Origin: Dendrobium chrysotoxum
Lineage: Eukaryota > Streptophyta > Magnoliopsida > Asparagales > Orchidaceae
Reading direction: 5' to 3'
NCBI GenBank assembly: GCA_019925795.1
Contig: CM034300.1
Coordinates: forward strand, 70,659,021 to 70,723,020
DNA length: 64,000 nt
The stretch's first letter is position 1; each line of letters opens with the position of its first letter. The translations under genes were made by a program, and so were the position numbers. Below are positions 23,646-36,900 of the stretch, piece by piece. Below the pieces are notes generated by a model that saw only the letters and a program-made list of their open reading frames with translations, did no database searches and was not told the DNA's origin.

Positions 23646-24229
23646 GTGAGTCGTGAGAGAGGAGTAAAGGGAAAACGAACCATTGATGCTTTTCATATGT
23701 CCAGAAAAAACCTGTAATAAATAAAATAAAAACTGAGAAAGGGTTGTACCATAATGGATGCTTAAGTATGGAAGTGGAGAGAGGAGCTGAATATACATAG
23801 TATTGATTTGGTTGGGTGCACTGTCATGAGTGTGCGGCCGCAACATTTCCATTGCTCAAAAAGAGCGAGGAAAAGCAAAACCCTTCACAATAATTAATTA
23901 GATTATTAACAGTGCAAAAAAATTAGATAATTGGGTGGTAATATAATACGTAATAATACGATAAAAGTTTTAATAAAATTATTTAAATAGTTAAATATTT
24001 TAAATAATAATTAATTAAATAGCATTGTAACTATGCGTCAAAATCTCTTTTCATCATTCCGTCCACAATGCAAAGTTATTCCTCCCTCTCTTTTTCAATA
24101 TTTTACCCTATTAGTCTTTCTCTCTCTATAACTGAAGCATTGCATGATCCAAGTAAAAGCTGGATTGAAGACTTGAAATGGAAAAAGCCTGTAATAAACA
24201 AAATGAAAGCTGACAAGGGTTCAAATGCA

Positions 24230-24260
<31 letters not shown>
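23646..24260. repeat. 599-bp tandem duplication, unit 2, ending in poly-C
   Basis: Same sequence as unit 1 but ending in 29 consecutive C (24232-24260), followed by ATGCATGCTTC. The upstream GGTGGAGCTAGAAATTTTG at about 22985 and the poly-C end suggest the unit is the body of an unclassified transposon. Short ORFs on both strands are duplicated copies of each other and show no family similarity. Confidence 0.92.
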
Positions 24261-24261
<1 letters not shown>

Positions 24262-26416
24262 TGCATGCTTCAATTCTTATCTAAGTAAATACATAGATAA
24301 ATATTATTTTTTAACTAAGCATATATACTATCTTGTGCAACATCATCGATTTTAGACGGGGTTGATTTTTTTTTTTTTAAAGAGATGGATTAAACAGTGA
24401 AGAAGCACTATCTAAAAATTTTGACTAATTATGAGGTATTTATATGATTGATTCTAAGACTATTTGTGAGTGCAAATCACCATATTCAATTGCCTCTATC
24501 ATGAGGGAGAGCAATATAGATTTAGACTAGCTGTAGGCTTTCTCATATGTTGGTTAATACAATAGCTTTTTCGGAGGCAAGAGAGGGGAGTTGATCTACT
24601 TTTGTGCTTAGAGGGGTTTAAATTATGGATTGATAACTTAATTGATTAAGAACTAATTATTTTGTCTTCCTAATAGGTCACAGATCATGATCTATTTAGC
24701 TGCTGGTGGAGGTCCACCTAACCTAACCTAAAGAATATTATCGATAGCCTTGACTACTTTATCTAAGAGGACATCATAAATCAAGAGTGAAAATTGATAG
24801 AATGATCAAATGTAGATTGACTTGGTTAAATAGTTAACTTTGTGTTTTGTTAGATACATCAAGTAGAACTAGAAGCTCAGATTTATATGATTGGGTAAAT
24901 TAAAGAATGATCTTAATTATGATGGTGTTATCAACCCAATTAGAGGGTGTACCATGTCCTTGCTAGTGTTAAATTTTAAGCTAAGTTTGCATGAAAGTAT
25001 GGATATGACATTACGTCATTTACAAATTTGGGTCAATTTGAAGCTATATTTTAAGAAAACTATTAGTATTTTTATATATTTTGGGGACATTTCTCCTTTT
25101 TATCTTATGTAATGGCATAAATGGATGACATTTTTATTGATGCCATTACATATTTTTTGGGAATCATATATTAGAGGCATTAAAAGCATATGCCGATTGG
25201 TGAACTTTGAAATTTGGAATTGTAGGGAAACCTCAAGATGGGAATCTGTAGGGTTCACTGAGCTGATTGGTTGGAACACCCCATAGCTGAAATTTAATAT
25301 TAATGTAATCATCATCAAAAGATTTATATGGGGTCTTAAGGGGCTGGGGCTTTCACTTATGGTATATGAATGCATTAGATTAATTAAATGAAGCTAGTGT
25401 TTAGATTCAAGGCAATTCAATCATTTGTAAACCTGATTGTTCGCTCTTTAGCATATTGGAAAATTTTCTTACTTATGTTGTTGGTGCTTCCTCAAAAGAA
25501 GGAGCTGGGACAATGATGATTCGATTCACAAACTTAAAGTATGAAGGCATATTGTAATATAAATTTATAATTTGTTATGATTTATCTCAAAATAAAATCA
25601 AGCACATCATTTCATATAAAAAAGAATAGTTAAATTTATGTTTATTTTCTTTCATGTATAAGTTTTATAAAATATTGATTTGCAAATAATTTATTAATAA
25701 AATGAATTTTAATATCATCTTTAATTTATGAGATTTGAGAAGAGTGATTATAAGTTTTAATAATAATAATAAGTCTCTAATAATTCTCATTTAAAATAAG
25801 GCTATTATATATATTTTCTACTGTACTTAACCTTGTGCAAATATGAAATAATAAATTTAAGAATAAAAATCAAGTAACTTAAATTACAAATATTTTCATA
25901 GATATTAATACATTAATATATAGTTTTAGTACAAATAAATCTAAATTGTTATAGAGTTAATATGGCATGTATACTAAGATAAATTTCAGTAAATTAAGAA
26001 GCTTAAATTATGCAAAACTTATATTAGTTTTATATGAGTTTATACATGGAAATAGTACAATAGTTTTAAAATTGATTTACAACTACCAATGAATATAAAT
26101 TTATATGTAATAATAGCATAAGTAATTTAAATTTAAAATTTTCTACTTAAATTTTTACATAATTTTTGCAAAAGTTTTAATTTAAGATTTGTACTAAGTT
26201 TAATAGAATTTTTGAACATATGAATATTTAGTTTTTCCTTCATATTCTTATTATTTAAAAAATAAAATTAATATGTTTGGAATGGATTTTAATGCAAAAT
26301 TAAGCTTTATAATTTTATAGTAAAACTAAGTAAAGTTTTAGTAGAATTAATATTAATTATATGTATATGTCATTCAAACCCTCTCCAAAAAGTATGTCTT
26401 CAAGTATTCATGGAAA
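24261..26416. other. Intergenic DNA, no gene recognised
   Basis: AT-rich. One notable inverted repeat: TGTAATGGCAT (25109-25119) with its exact complement at 25140-25150. Confidence 0.55.
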
Positions 26417-26521
26417 GCTTCGTTTGGGGCAGCTTTCTTACTACTTTCTAAAGTAGCTTCATATTAAAATTTCTTGAAAATAGTGAAATATCAATGGCCA
26501 AAAGCTGTTCCAAACGAAGCC
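26417..26521. mobile_element. Short MITE with GCTTCGTTTGG inverted ends
   Basis: Left end GCTTCGTTTGGGGCAGCTTT; the complement of the right end is GGCTTCGTTTGGAACAGCTTT. About 105 bp, containing AGTAGCTTC and its partial complement. Confidence 0.7.
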
Positions 26522-29500
26522 TAAGTCTTCATACAAAGTTTATTACATGTATATATCATACAAGCATATCCAAAAGTTGTAAGTATATATGCATGAAAAT
26601 TTTATATGCTTCTTCATCTCCGTTGTAATTTCTTCATTCTCCAAATTATGTATTCTTCATTTAAATAAGATTGGAATCATGAATCCTATCATGCAAGGAA
26701 TTTTTTTTCTGTTGCAAGATTAGTGGTGATTTAAGAGAGAAAGAGAGATTTTATGTGAAAATTTGGTGGAGGAAAGAAGAATAAAGAAGATGAACAAACA
26801 AAGGTTAGAAAGAAAAAGTTTAAGAAAATTTTGAAAAAATTCTCAAAATTGTAATGCTAAGAGGCCAACACTGGTTAACCCTATTGTCCTACCTAAAAAT
26901 TAATTCTTGAAGCTATCAATAATCATGCTAAGTATGAAGCCCTATTCGCCAACCTCTAATTTTCAATCAAAGTAAGGGTAGTTGATCTCTAAGTACTTTG
27001 TGCTGCTTAATTTATAATAAACTATATGCTTGAGAGGCATAAAGTTTGAGATCCAATGCTTGCATTGTACCAAAAGAACATGAAAGAAAAGATCCCCAAA
27101 ATACCTAAATTCACATCAACACATGTTCATAGAAAGGAAAATTAGATAGTCCATCGACTCTTTATGTTTGGACACCATTATTTAACTCCTTCTTTGACCC
27201 ACCCACTGTTAGTCCACCATTTAGTTGATCTAAATTTTCTCTAAGATCTCTGGCTCAACAACTACTATTCTAGTGACTTCTTGCTTATTGGCCATAGGGT
27301 TGATTGTGGCCTCTTTGCATCCATCATATTTTCCCATGTGTATTTGATCGTATATCCCCATCTGTGGCATTATGGATGATGAATTTCTAGTCACCCCACA
27401 AATGTATTTATGGGCTTATGATCAACCACTTTCTCATTGCTCTATCAACAACTTCCTACGATATTGGCCGACGACTCTCTTGTGACCATATTGCTTCTCT
27501 GTAGCTTAGTTTGACCAAGTTGTTCAGTTATGCATGTTGTTGTGAGTAGCTACTCTTTTGCCAAGCTTGTTTATGGAGGTTCACAACATCCTTTGGGTTC
27601 AGTCAAGGACAATGTTTCACCTACCCATTTCTCCCATAACTAACAAGCCATTTCTCTTTTCAAATATGAACATAAACTAGCTCTTCTAATCCCTAATATT
27701 GTGTTAAGGAAATTGTTGGTTATGCTAAAATTTGTCTTGGTGGAAGGCTTCCACTTTAATCAATTAGGCAAACTTCAAGCCATACATTTAATTGAGAACA
27801 TTTTTTTATCTTGTCTTTAACCCAAACATGTTATTTTAAACATCACTGGAGATTTTTTTTTATCTTAACTCAATCCTAAGTATATTATTTTAAAATTTAT
27901 TTTAGAATTTTTTTATATCTTCGCTTAAACATATAAATATAATTTTAAACTCCACCAATCCTGAGGACTAAAATTTAGTGTATATGAAAAGGGCAATTTT
28001 TGTTGATGTTTACTTTTTAATGTGGTTATCCAAATAATCTTTCATCTCTCGAGTTTTCTAATGTAATATTTGTTGATCTTATTTGAATTTCTTTCAATTA
28101 TTTATGAGTTTATATATTTGATAAGTTCATACTTCGTACATTGAGCTCTATTTTTTAAAAACCTGCTATATGTGAATAATCCAATTGCTTTCTTAGCAAA
28201 ATCCTTAATTGCTAGTCATTCTATAGATGATTCCAGACAACTCAAAATTTTGGCCCTTTAGAGTTTGACATATTTTGAAACATATATATCTCAAACCACT
28301 TCATAATCAACATCTTATTAAGATTGATTAAGATTCTCCTAATGACAATTAAGCTAATCCAACTAAAAATAAATGTACATATAATATTAATTTAAAATTA
28401 CAAAATAATAATAATTTTTTTTCCAAAAATACAATTATATTTTTGCAAAAAAAAAAAATATTTGGGCCTTTGATTTAGACAAGATATGCTATGAATCATT
28501 AGGGTGGGTCACAAGTGCAACAATTATAAGGATTGAATGAATTTCTTCTTGACCAAGCACCATAGCAACACTGATAAGACATTTTAAAATAGTGCTTGTT
28601 TGTGATCATAGCTTGGACTGTGAGGACATATGACATCAGTGCTGAATTTGACTTGGACTTTTTTACCAGGTCAACGCCTACAAATAAGGGCCCACTGCCA
28701 CGTGTCAGAAGAATGACAATTCTCAGGCCTTATCTTGCCCAATGGACAATTTTTGAGAAAAGATATTGTTTACAGAGGAGAAGATCCTTTGCTACAATGA
28801 GAGAAGTTTCAATGCTTCCATTATGTCATAGTACATATTGCTATAATTCCGTACTTATCTTTGGGTCATTATCGTTGATCTCATGAAGCCATGCAATGAT
28901 TTCTTTATGAAATTTTGCTTCGTAGTACTCAAATGACTATTATGTATACCTACTGTTATAATTATAAAAAATAATAATATTTTTTTAATAATATGCTATC
29001 TACTTATTTTGTTTTCTTAAATGTGGCCAAGAATTTTTGTTTTTTCATACCTTTTGATCTCATTCTTATGCTCATGTGATTAAGTTTTAATGATAAAAAT
29101 TAGATATTCATTCATTTATTTTTAAGGATTATATTACATTTTTAATCACATTAATTATAATTATCTCTAATTTTATGTTAGGTTGTGGAGCTTAAATTTT
29201 CATCTTATGAAAAAAAATATAATGAGAATTTTGTTTGCTTCTTTATTTTTTATTTATAAAGAAAATCACATTTTTGAATTTTATTATATTCTCTATTAGG
29301 TTAATTTTTAGTCCTAATAAAAATGTGATGTAGATTTGGTAGTCCTATTTCTTTTTTAATAATAAAAATTGAGAATTTGTCTCTTTTTTTTATTAAAGGA
29401 TTTATTATTGTAATTCTCTGCAATTAAACTATGGTTAAATTTGCAATGTTAGCAATACTACATGGTCTTCAATTTGATAAACCCTTAATAATTTTTTAAT

Positions 29501-29718
29501 TTTGTGGTGCTATTATTTCTTTTTTTTTATCATTTTTTTGACCTTTTGTGTTTGAATTAGATTTTTTCTATTCCCAAACATTATTAATCATCATTGAAAA
29601 TATATTATTATTATTATTATTATTATTTTAAAACACCAATTAAAGTTTTTACTAATTTTTTGTTATGGCCTGAGCTAATAATTTGACTTAAGAAAACAAA
29701 TGCACTAAGAAGACTTAT
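26522..29718. other. Intergenic DNA with one decayed retroelement fragment
   Basis: Apart from the RNase H remnant at 26905-27130 no coding similarity was seen. A 96-codon ORF at 28596-28886 has no recognisable features. ATT microsatellite at about 29608-29628. Confidence 0.5.
26905..27130 (+). pseudogene. Decayed Gypsy RNase H fragment
   Basis: One frame reads EAINNHAKYEALFANL, close to the NNxAEYEALIAGL signature of the RNase H in Tat-like Gypsy elements (compare NNEAEYEGLIAGL at 46889). After several stops it continues with YQKNMKEKIPKIPKFTSTHV, which fits the later helix and ISHVPR-like tract. Only this part of pol can be seen. Confidence 0.45.
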
Positions 29719-29907
29719 GATTCATTTGGGATGACTGCAACTTTTTGTAAATGTGATTGTAAAGTTGTATGGAGTAAATAACTTTTTTTAAAGCTACTGT
29801 AGAAAGTAGCTTCCGAATACAAAAAATTCTTGAAAGTAGTGGTCAAACAAAAATTATAGTTGTGAAATGAAAAGCAAAGTAGTAAGAAAGCTATTCCAAA
29901 TGAAGCC
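29719..29907. mobile_element. MITE with TTCATTTGG inverted ends
   Basis: Left end GATTCATTTGGGATGACT; the complement of the right end is GGCTTCATTTGGAATAGCTT. Interior has AAGCTACTGTAGAAAGTAGCTTC, itself an inverted repeat. No coding capacity. Confidence 0.7.
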
Positions 29908-31041
29908 TTGTAATGGGTATTATGAGAATTTTAGTTAATTTTCGGTAAGCCCAACCACATAAAAATGCTAATTTTATGTGTTATGAAAAAAGAAAGCTCT
30001 ATTAAAACTTAAACATAATTTAGCTATGAGATTTTTGAGAATTTTATTGTATGCTTTGGTTGCCTTTGTATTTTCTTCATAAATAGAGGAATCATCTCAA
30101 TTTTATCAGATAAATTATGATTATGTATATATAGTTCTCTATAATCAAATAATAGTGAAATTTACGGTGAAGATAATATGATGTAATCAATAATTTGGTG
30201 AATTCTTATAAAATTCTTTTATTTGTGTTTTTTTTTAAATTTGCCTATTTTCGATCATTTTAACCACCCATCAAAATATAAAAGATTAATTTTAGTATTC
30301 AGCCATTTTTAAATAAAATATGTTTACATCTTAAAATTCTTACCCTTCACCTACTTTGCTTTTTAATAACATAATACTATAATTTTCATTTGTGAAAAAC
30401 TTTCATAAAAATATTATATTATATTAATACCTGGTTAGTAGCTTCAAGATCTAGAGCTATATATACTTTCTTTCCAGCTTGATAGCACAACAGCACCACA
30501 TTGACCAAGCAAAGCATATAAGCTTTCTTTCTTCTAGCTTTTTTTTTTTTTTTTGCTTATTTTTTGAATAATATATATCAGTGGAGTTTTCTTCAAATTC
30601 TAAGCATTACCTTAGACATTTCAAAAGATTTTGTATTCTGTGAAATCCTAAATAATCATTGCATATTGACTAGATAAGAACAACTAAGAATCTATTTGGG
30701 ATTGTTGCCTTGCTTTTTAGATAACAATCATAAATTTTTTTGACTATTATTTTATTGCTACTTTCTTACTGTATTTTAGAAACTTCTATCATGAAAAAAA
30801 ACTTTTGGAAACAAGAATAATTAAATTATTACAACAACTTTACAATCAATTTTATAAAATATTGTAGCCATCCCAAACAGACCTTAATCTAGCCATCCAT
30901 TATACATATAAATTTATATATATTATTCTGATATGCTCAACGCCACGTTTGAACTAACGAAGGTTTGCAAATTATAGTCTTTTGAATGTATTAGGGGGGA
31001 TTATTCCTAAAAGCATTCCCTAAAAGTTTAAGTAACTTTGA
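29908..31041. other. Intergenic DNA with one MITE
   Basis: AT-rich. Apart from the MITE at 30689-30894 nothing was recognised. Confidence 0.5.
30689..30894. mobile_element. MITE with TCTRTTTGGGAT inverted ends
   Basis: Left end AATCTATTTGGGATTGTTGCC; the complement of the right end is AGGTCTGTTTGGGATGGCT. About 205 bp, non-coding, with TTACTGTATTTTAGAA and ACTTTACAATCAATTTTAT tracts shared with 3886-4096. Confidence 0.65.
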
Positions 31042-31483
31042 TAGGGGTAAAAATGAGTTGAGCTGAGTTGAGGTCACCCCTCGCTTGAGCTTGAGAGCTT
31101 GATTAATTAATCAAGTTTGAACTTGAGCTTGAGTTTAATTCTACGAGTTCCAGTCAGTTCATTAGCCTGCTTACTTATAATGAAAGAGAAAAAATGATTA
31201 TGATTTAAGTAATTAATAAAATAAATAAAAAAAAAGAATGAGAAATTAGAAGATAAATAAAAAAGACTCGCTAGAAAAAGAAAATGAGAAATAATTCTTA
31301 AATATTTTTATTGGCTTTATAGTTGAACTCTTGAATTTTAACATATTTTAAGTATATTTTAAATTAATATCCATTAAACGAGCCCACTTGCGAGCTAACG
31401 AGTCAATTCGAGGTTGGCTCATTAGCTCATTGAGCCATTTATGGAGCCGGCTCATGAGTCAGTTTGATCCACTTGCACCCCTA
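31042..31483. mobile_element. hAT-type MITE (442 bp), older copy
   Basis: Left end TAGGGGTAAAAATGAG; the complement of the right end is TAGGGGTGCAAGTGGATC. Subterminal GAGCTTGAG/GAGCTC motifs resemble those of 4531-5174, so it is the same or a sister family. Flanking 8-mers AACTTTGA and AATGTAGA match at only five of eight positions, consistent with age. Confidence 0.7.
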
Positions 31484-32246
31484 AATGTAGATTCCCTTGA
31501 GTTTTCAAATTCCTTTCTTATCAACTTAATTAATGGCGATTCCAACAAATCATCATGTGATGATATTCTTCTAATCATAGGAAATGGATTCTAATTCTCA
31601 AGCATCGGGAGAAGGCACTGAGCCTTTGATTTATGTTTTTTTTTTTAAAATAGAAAATATGCCTCATAATTTTTATTCTTTTTTTTTATTCAGTGATAAC
31701 TTTTTCATCATTTTTGAAGTAGATAAAATAGTTTTTTATGGGTGTTTTCCACTCAAAAAAATAAGATTCAGAGTTGCTAATATTATTTTCTATGATAGGT
31801 TAGAAGAATTTCACATGTATAAAAAAATCACTCAAATATTTATATCTTTCATCTACTCTTTAGGACAATTGTAATTCATCTTCTCCCTCCATAATAAAAA
31901 ATATCATGAAGAGAACTTGACCCTACTTTTTCCCTATGAAGGGGGGTTTGCTATATGGTAATGAATTGGGGTGAGGGGGAGAGGATGCCTTGGGAAATTT
32001 CCTATCAAAATGGATTGTATCATTATTAAAGATAAAATTGGATGAATAAATCTCAAGTCTTGATGCACTTGGTGCCATAGCCTTGTGGTTGAGGGCTCGG
32101 CTTTTACCACAGGAACCAGCATGCAAGTCCATAGTAACATCTAATTGCGAACAAACTTTCATTCCTTTGTAGTTCACTCATCCCTATATGTGATCAATGA
32201 TAAAAATATTCCCCTTATCGTCCAAAGTATTTTTTTTTTCATTGAT

Positions 32247-32279
<33 letters not shown>

Positions 32280-33515
32280 GTAATGCTCCATAATTTTATT
32301 CAAGTCCATCTCCTCCAATGCCTACTTATCTATAACTATTATTACATCCTTTTTTTAAGCAATCAAATATTTGAGAACTAATTGCTAGCATGCTTAACTA
32401 TTATAAATTTAAGTGGTACTTCTGACAGCTAGTTCTCCAGTTGTACTTTGCACTCCTCACCTATTTAGAAAGAGATTATTCATTCATAAGTTCTGGTATA
32501 TACATATTGAGCAATCAACTAGCACCAAGGTCACTAATCTAACATAGATTATTAAGCTGATTAGTGAAATATGAATTAAAAGCTGCAAAAAAGCATCTCT
32601 CTCTCTCTCTCTCTCTTTCTCTTTCTATCTCTTTCCAAAACATTAAGAATTTATTGATTAGTTTATCCTTAATGATGATAGAAAGATTAATGACAGCGAT
32701 GACTAACTTACAAGACAAAGGGCATCCGTGGAGCTCCATCATTTGATTAAAGGCACTCATACAAGGTGGCGAATTTATGGAAAAGGAAAAGCATGGCACT
32801 CGAAATTCTTAATCAAATCAAAGTTGGGAGAATCGAGCTATAATAAATGTTTGAATGGTGCAATGCGCATCAAGCAAAGGCACACAAGCAGATTACTTAT
32901 ATGATTTCTGCTATAATACATAGGCTTATCCACTTCTCATTGTCGCCATATTGTCTTACCTTTTGAAATAAATCAAAGCTTGATGATATATTATAAAATG
33001 GGGAGCACAAACCACTTGATAATTCCACCATTTTCCCTCAGAGCCAAAGCAAAATCTTTGGTTTGGGATTCGTTGCTTTTCTTCACAGACATGCATGCGT
33101 TCAGTGCTTCAGCAGATTCAACTGAACATGCAGATGATTAATCTTAGCTTAATTAAGTATTAGTACGTTGGTGTAGGGCTACTGAGCACAACTGATTTAA
33201 TTAATACAGAAGATTGAATCACGATTATGTACTCAGATGAAATAAAAATATGACACTGCAACATTTATCTGAGGAACAAAAGTGGGATATGCTAATGAGT
33301 TGTTCATTTGGTATTGCTTTATTATTTTTGAAAGAGAAGGTCGGTGTGTTGGTCCCAATAGCACACTCAAGGGAGGGAGAGTTGGTGATAATTTTTTATT
33401 TTATTTTTTAAATGAGCATATGATTCTGAAAGGTGATTTGGAGTATTATATATGTGAAGTGCTTGAGGGTAGGAGAATAAAATATTAACATATGGTAAAT
33501 GTTAACCACAAGAAG
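31484..33515. other. Intergenic DNA with microsatellites
   Basis: GT/GA repeat at 32248-32280 and CT repeat at 32598-32618. A short tRNA-box-A-like sequence near 32078 is too weak to call a SINE. No gene recognised. Confidence 0.5.
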
Positions 33516-33943
33516 CACTACAGGAAAATTCATTGTTACCAGCGGATCAACAGTAACAATGTAAATATGTCGAAAATTCCAGATTTCCGGTGCATTTCCG
33601 ACGAAAAAGGATCCGACGGTAAATAACGCGTTGGAAAAATATAACCGGCGGAATAATTCTCCGGAAATATTTCGGGCGGCGTTTCCGACGTATCTCCGGC
33701 GGAAACTTTAGAAAAAAATGACGTCGTTTATGTTGCCTCATTCCGGCGTATTATCCGCCGTTGTTTCCGGCAGAATGCTTCCGCCGGAAATGCCGGTGGA
33801 TATTCCGCCGCAAAAAAGACGATGCCCATTACCGTCGTACATTACCATCGCAATCGTTGCCGGAAATGTCCGGCGCAAAATCCGCCGGAAAGGATGCCGT
33901 ATCGTATTACCATCAATGTTTCTAGCAAAAAATTGGCCGGAAA
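33516..33943. promoter_or_regulatory. Left CACTA terminal and subterminal repeat region
   Basis: After the 13-bp terminal repeat the sequence is packed with direct and inverted copies of TTTCCGGCG/CGCCGGAAA and looser TTTCCGACG forms. In En/Spm elements such subterminal repeats bind the TNPA protein. The hAT insertion duplicated one of these motifs (GCCGGAAA). Confidence 0.8.
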
Positions 33944-36900
33944 TAGGGCTGTCAATTCGTGTCTACGGGTCGTGTTCGGGTCAGACCCGAATTTGACCCG
34001 GGTATTTCTGACACGACCCGGACACGACCCGAATCAAGTTTCGGGTCGACTTTCCCAACCCAAACCCGACTCGAATCGGGTTCGGGTCAACCTGACCCGA
34101 CACGGAATAATTAAAAGTATAAAAATTTTAAACCTTGGAAAATTAATTTGCCAATAAATAAATGTGATTTTACAAAGTAATGCATACATGCCATACAAAG
34201 AACTTTATAATTTACATTGATTACAAAGAACTCATATTTCAATTGTTTAGATTCTTTACAAAATACAAAAGTACAAATTATAATTTTAAAATTTACATTG
34301 ATTATAAGGTACAAACTACAAACTAATTAATTTACAAATAAACTCAAATTACATTTCTTAGTTATTATACCAGCTACACTTCATCTTGATTCTTGAACTC
34401 TTGAGTCTTGAAGAATGAAGATATCAAACCTGTATTCAACTTGAATTAACAGGAAAAAAAGGGTTAAACAATAAACACTTAAAGCTTAAAAGTAATAAAC
34501 AAATAAAAATGATAAAATTACAAATAATTAGATTGTATAAGTGTATAACTAGAAAGCTTTATTTGAATAGCTCAGGTAAACCTTCGAAGTCTCCAACACA
34601 TTTAGCTACTATTGAGAAGTAACTGAAGTGATTAAATAATATATATTTGATTTTTCTAACTATTACCATCCAAGGCGGCAATTTGCATTAAACTTAATGT
34701 AGTATCAAAGAATTAATAAAGTATCTGCTCTTGATTTTAGCTAATGCAAATGCCACCCGGTTGCAATAGTTTTAACCAAATTACTCCGAACACACGACGT
34801 CATGACGGCTATCACTTTCAGTTTAGAAGGTTTTTCATCATTGCTTGAGCTTTCATAGCTATACCCTTTAGCCTTTACCTTAATTCATCAAACTGATGAG
34901 ATAAATAAGCATCACAATATTAGATTATACTCATATAGGCTTATAGTAGTCCACAGCAGCCTCATGCTCCAAAGAAATACAACATCAGAATTCACTCAAT
35001 TCAGAAAACAGAAAATAGCCAAAGTGCCAAACACCCAAACAGGTTTTAATTTTTAATCCCAAAAGTAAACCTCCAGGACTCTAAGTCTCTAAGACGGCTC
35101 CCAAGTCCCAACAACTCAACAAGGCAAGTAGGCAACAAGGCAACAAGGGAACCACCAAACCGGGCACCAGCATCAAAAATCATTGAGCAAATGAGCCTGA
35201 AGCAGCTGTTTAAAAACAACAAAAACATACACAAAATTCAGCCAAAAACCGCCAACCAGCAGGTCCAGCAACCATCCAGAACAAGTGAACAACAAACACC
35301 AGCTTCTCAAATCACAACAAGATCAACATAATTAAAGAAAATATAATAAAACTTCCTCCCAACTCCCCACCACCAACTAAGCAACCCTGTTTGCTGAACC
35401 TTTGGCATCCTCGCTACCAATTTCTGAAATACCCAAGTTCATGATGTCCTCAGTTACACCGTCAAGTTCGGGATCATTCATAACTACAAAAAAAACATAT
35501 TACTACTATACCAAAAACTGAAGTGAGAAAAGCAGTTAAGATGTAATGTAAAAAATGAAACAATTACCATTATTTCCATATAACCAATCTTTACTGCACA
35601 CTAACGCTTCAACAATGTCAGGTTTTAAAGCACTTCTATATTGATCCAATATTCTACCACTGTTACTGAATGCACTTTATGAAGCAACTGTGGAAATGGG
35701 AATGCATAAAACATCTCTAGCCATAGCAGCCACTTCAGGATACCTGTATTGGTTACCTTTCCAAAAATGTAATATGTCTAACTTAACCTTCCTATCAATT
35801 TTTTGTTCTTCAAGATACATTTCAAGTTGTGACTTCCTAGGTGTAGTAAATTCCACTTCAAATGAGTCATAATCCTAGTAATGAATGCCACCAAAGATGG
35901 GCAAAGTGAGTAAATAAAAAATTAGAAATGTTTTTTAAAAGAATGAGAAATAGATGAAAAATAATTCCTGAAGAAACTGTGATTTTATAATTGTTGGAGG
36001 GAAAGTCGATGTGCTATCAGCTTGAGAGCTAACTGAGGGTAATGCGGACTGCTCATCGGAGGTTTGTCGGTCAGCCTTCTCATAGTTTGTAAATAATGCA
36101 AATAGCTTATCCCTAACCTTCTTTGTTTCAGTTATGTAATCACCTCCATATAATTTTCTATAACACCATTCAACAAATGTGAACTTGTATCTGGGATCCA
36201 AGATAACCGCTATTGCCAAGATATCACAGAAATCAAACCAGTACTTCTCAAATTTAACTAACATCCTTGTTGCAATATTTCTGATGTACTCAATACCATA
36301 AGACCGTTCATGCTTAAGTGCTGCATAAGCCGTAGAGACACAAGGGAAGAACAGATTTGAAGTGGGGTATTTTGTGCCTGAAAATGCACAAGTGATCTCA
36401 TAAAAAGGAGCTAGAAACTTGCAAATACTTTCCAACCTATCCCATTCAGTATTATTAGGGCAAGTTTTGAAGTTAGAGTCGAGTAGTTCCAAATGTTGAA
36501 AGGCACGTTTGTAATAAATAGCTGAATCAAGCATAATGAATGTCGAGTTCCATCTCGTAGGTACATCTTGTCTTAATCCTTTCTTTGAGTCAAGACAACT
36601 TTGCTTGACACATTCCAAAAACTTTTGCTTTCTAGCCTGTGAACCTTTCACATATTTAATACTTTCTCTAACATTAACAATAGAGATATCAACCTCCTTC
36701 AATCCCTCTTGCACGATAAGATTCACAACATGAGCACAACATCTTATGTGGAAAAAATCACCCTTACATAACAGTGCACCACGCAAATTTAATTGGTTTC
36801 TTAAGAATTCAACAGAAACATTGTTAGCTGAAGCATTGTCGAAAGTTATACTAAATATTCTATTCTGAATTTTCCATTCAGTCAAAAAATAGTGAAGCTT

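Noticed and set aside
23005..24355. ORFs of 76-95 codons in the duplicated 599-bp unit
   Set aside because: They are mirrored by the duplication and run into the poly-C (poly-Pro); no similarity to any family.
28596..28886. 96-codon ORF with a nearby CCACGTGTC motif
   Set aside because: No recognisable domain, no splice or codon pattern, and the G-box-like motif lies inside the ORF; treated as chance.
32060..32125. tRNA-like sequence (TAGCCTTGTGGTTGAGGGC) suggesting a SINE
   Set aside because: Box A is loosely matched but no acceptable box B, poly-A/T tail or target duplication was found.
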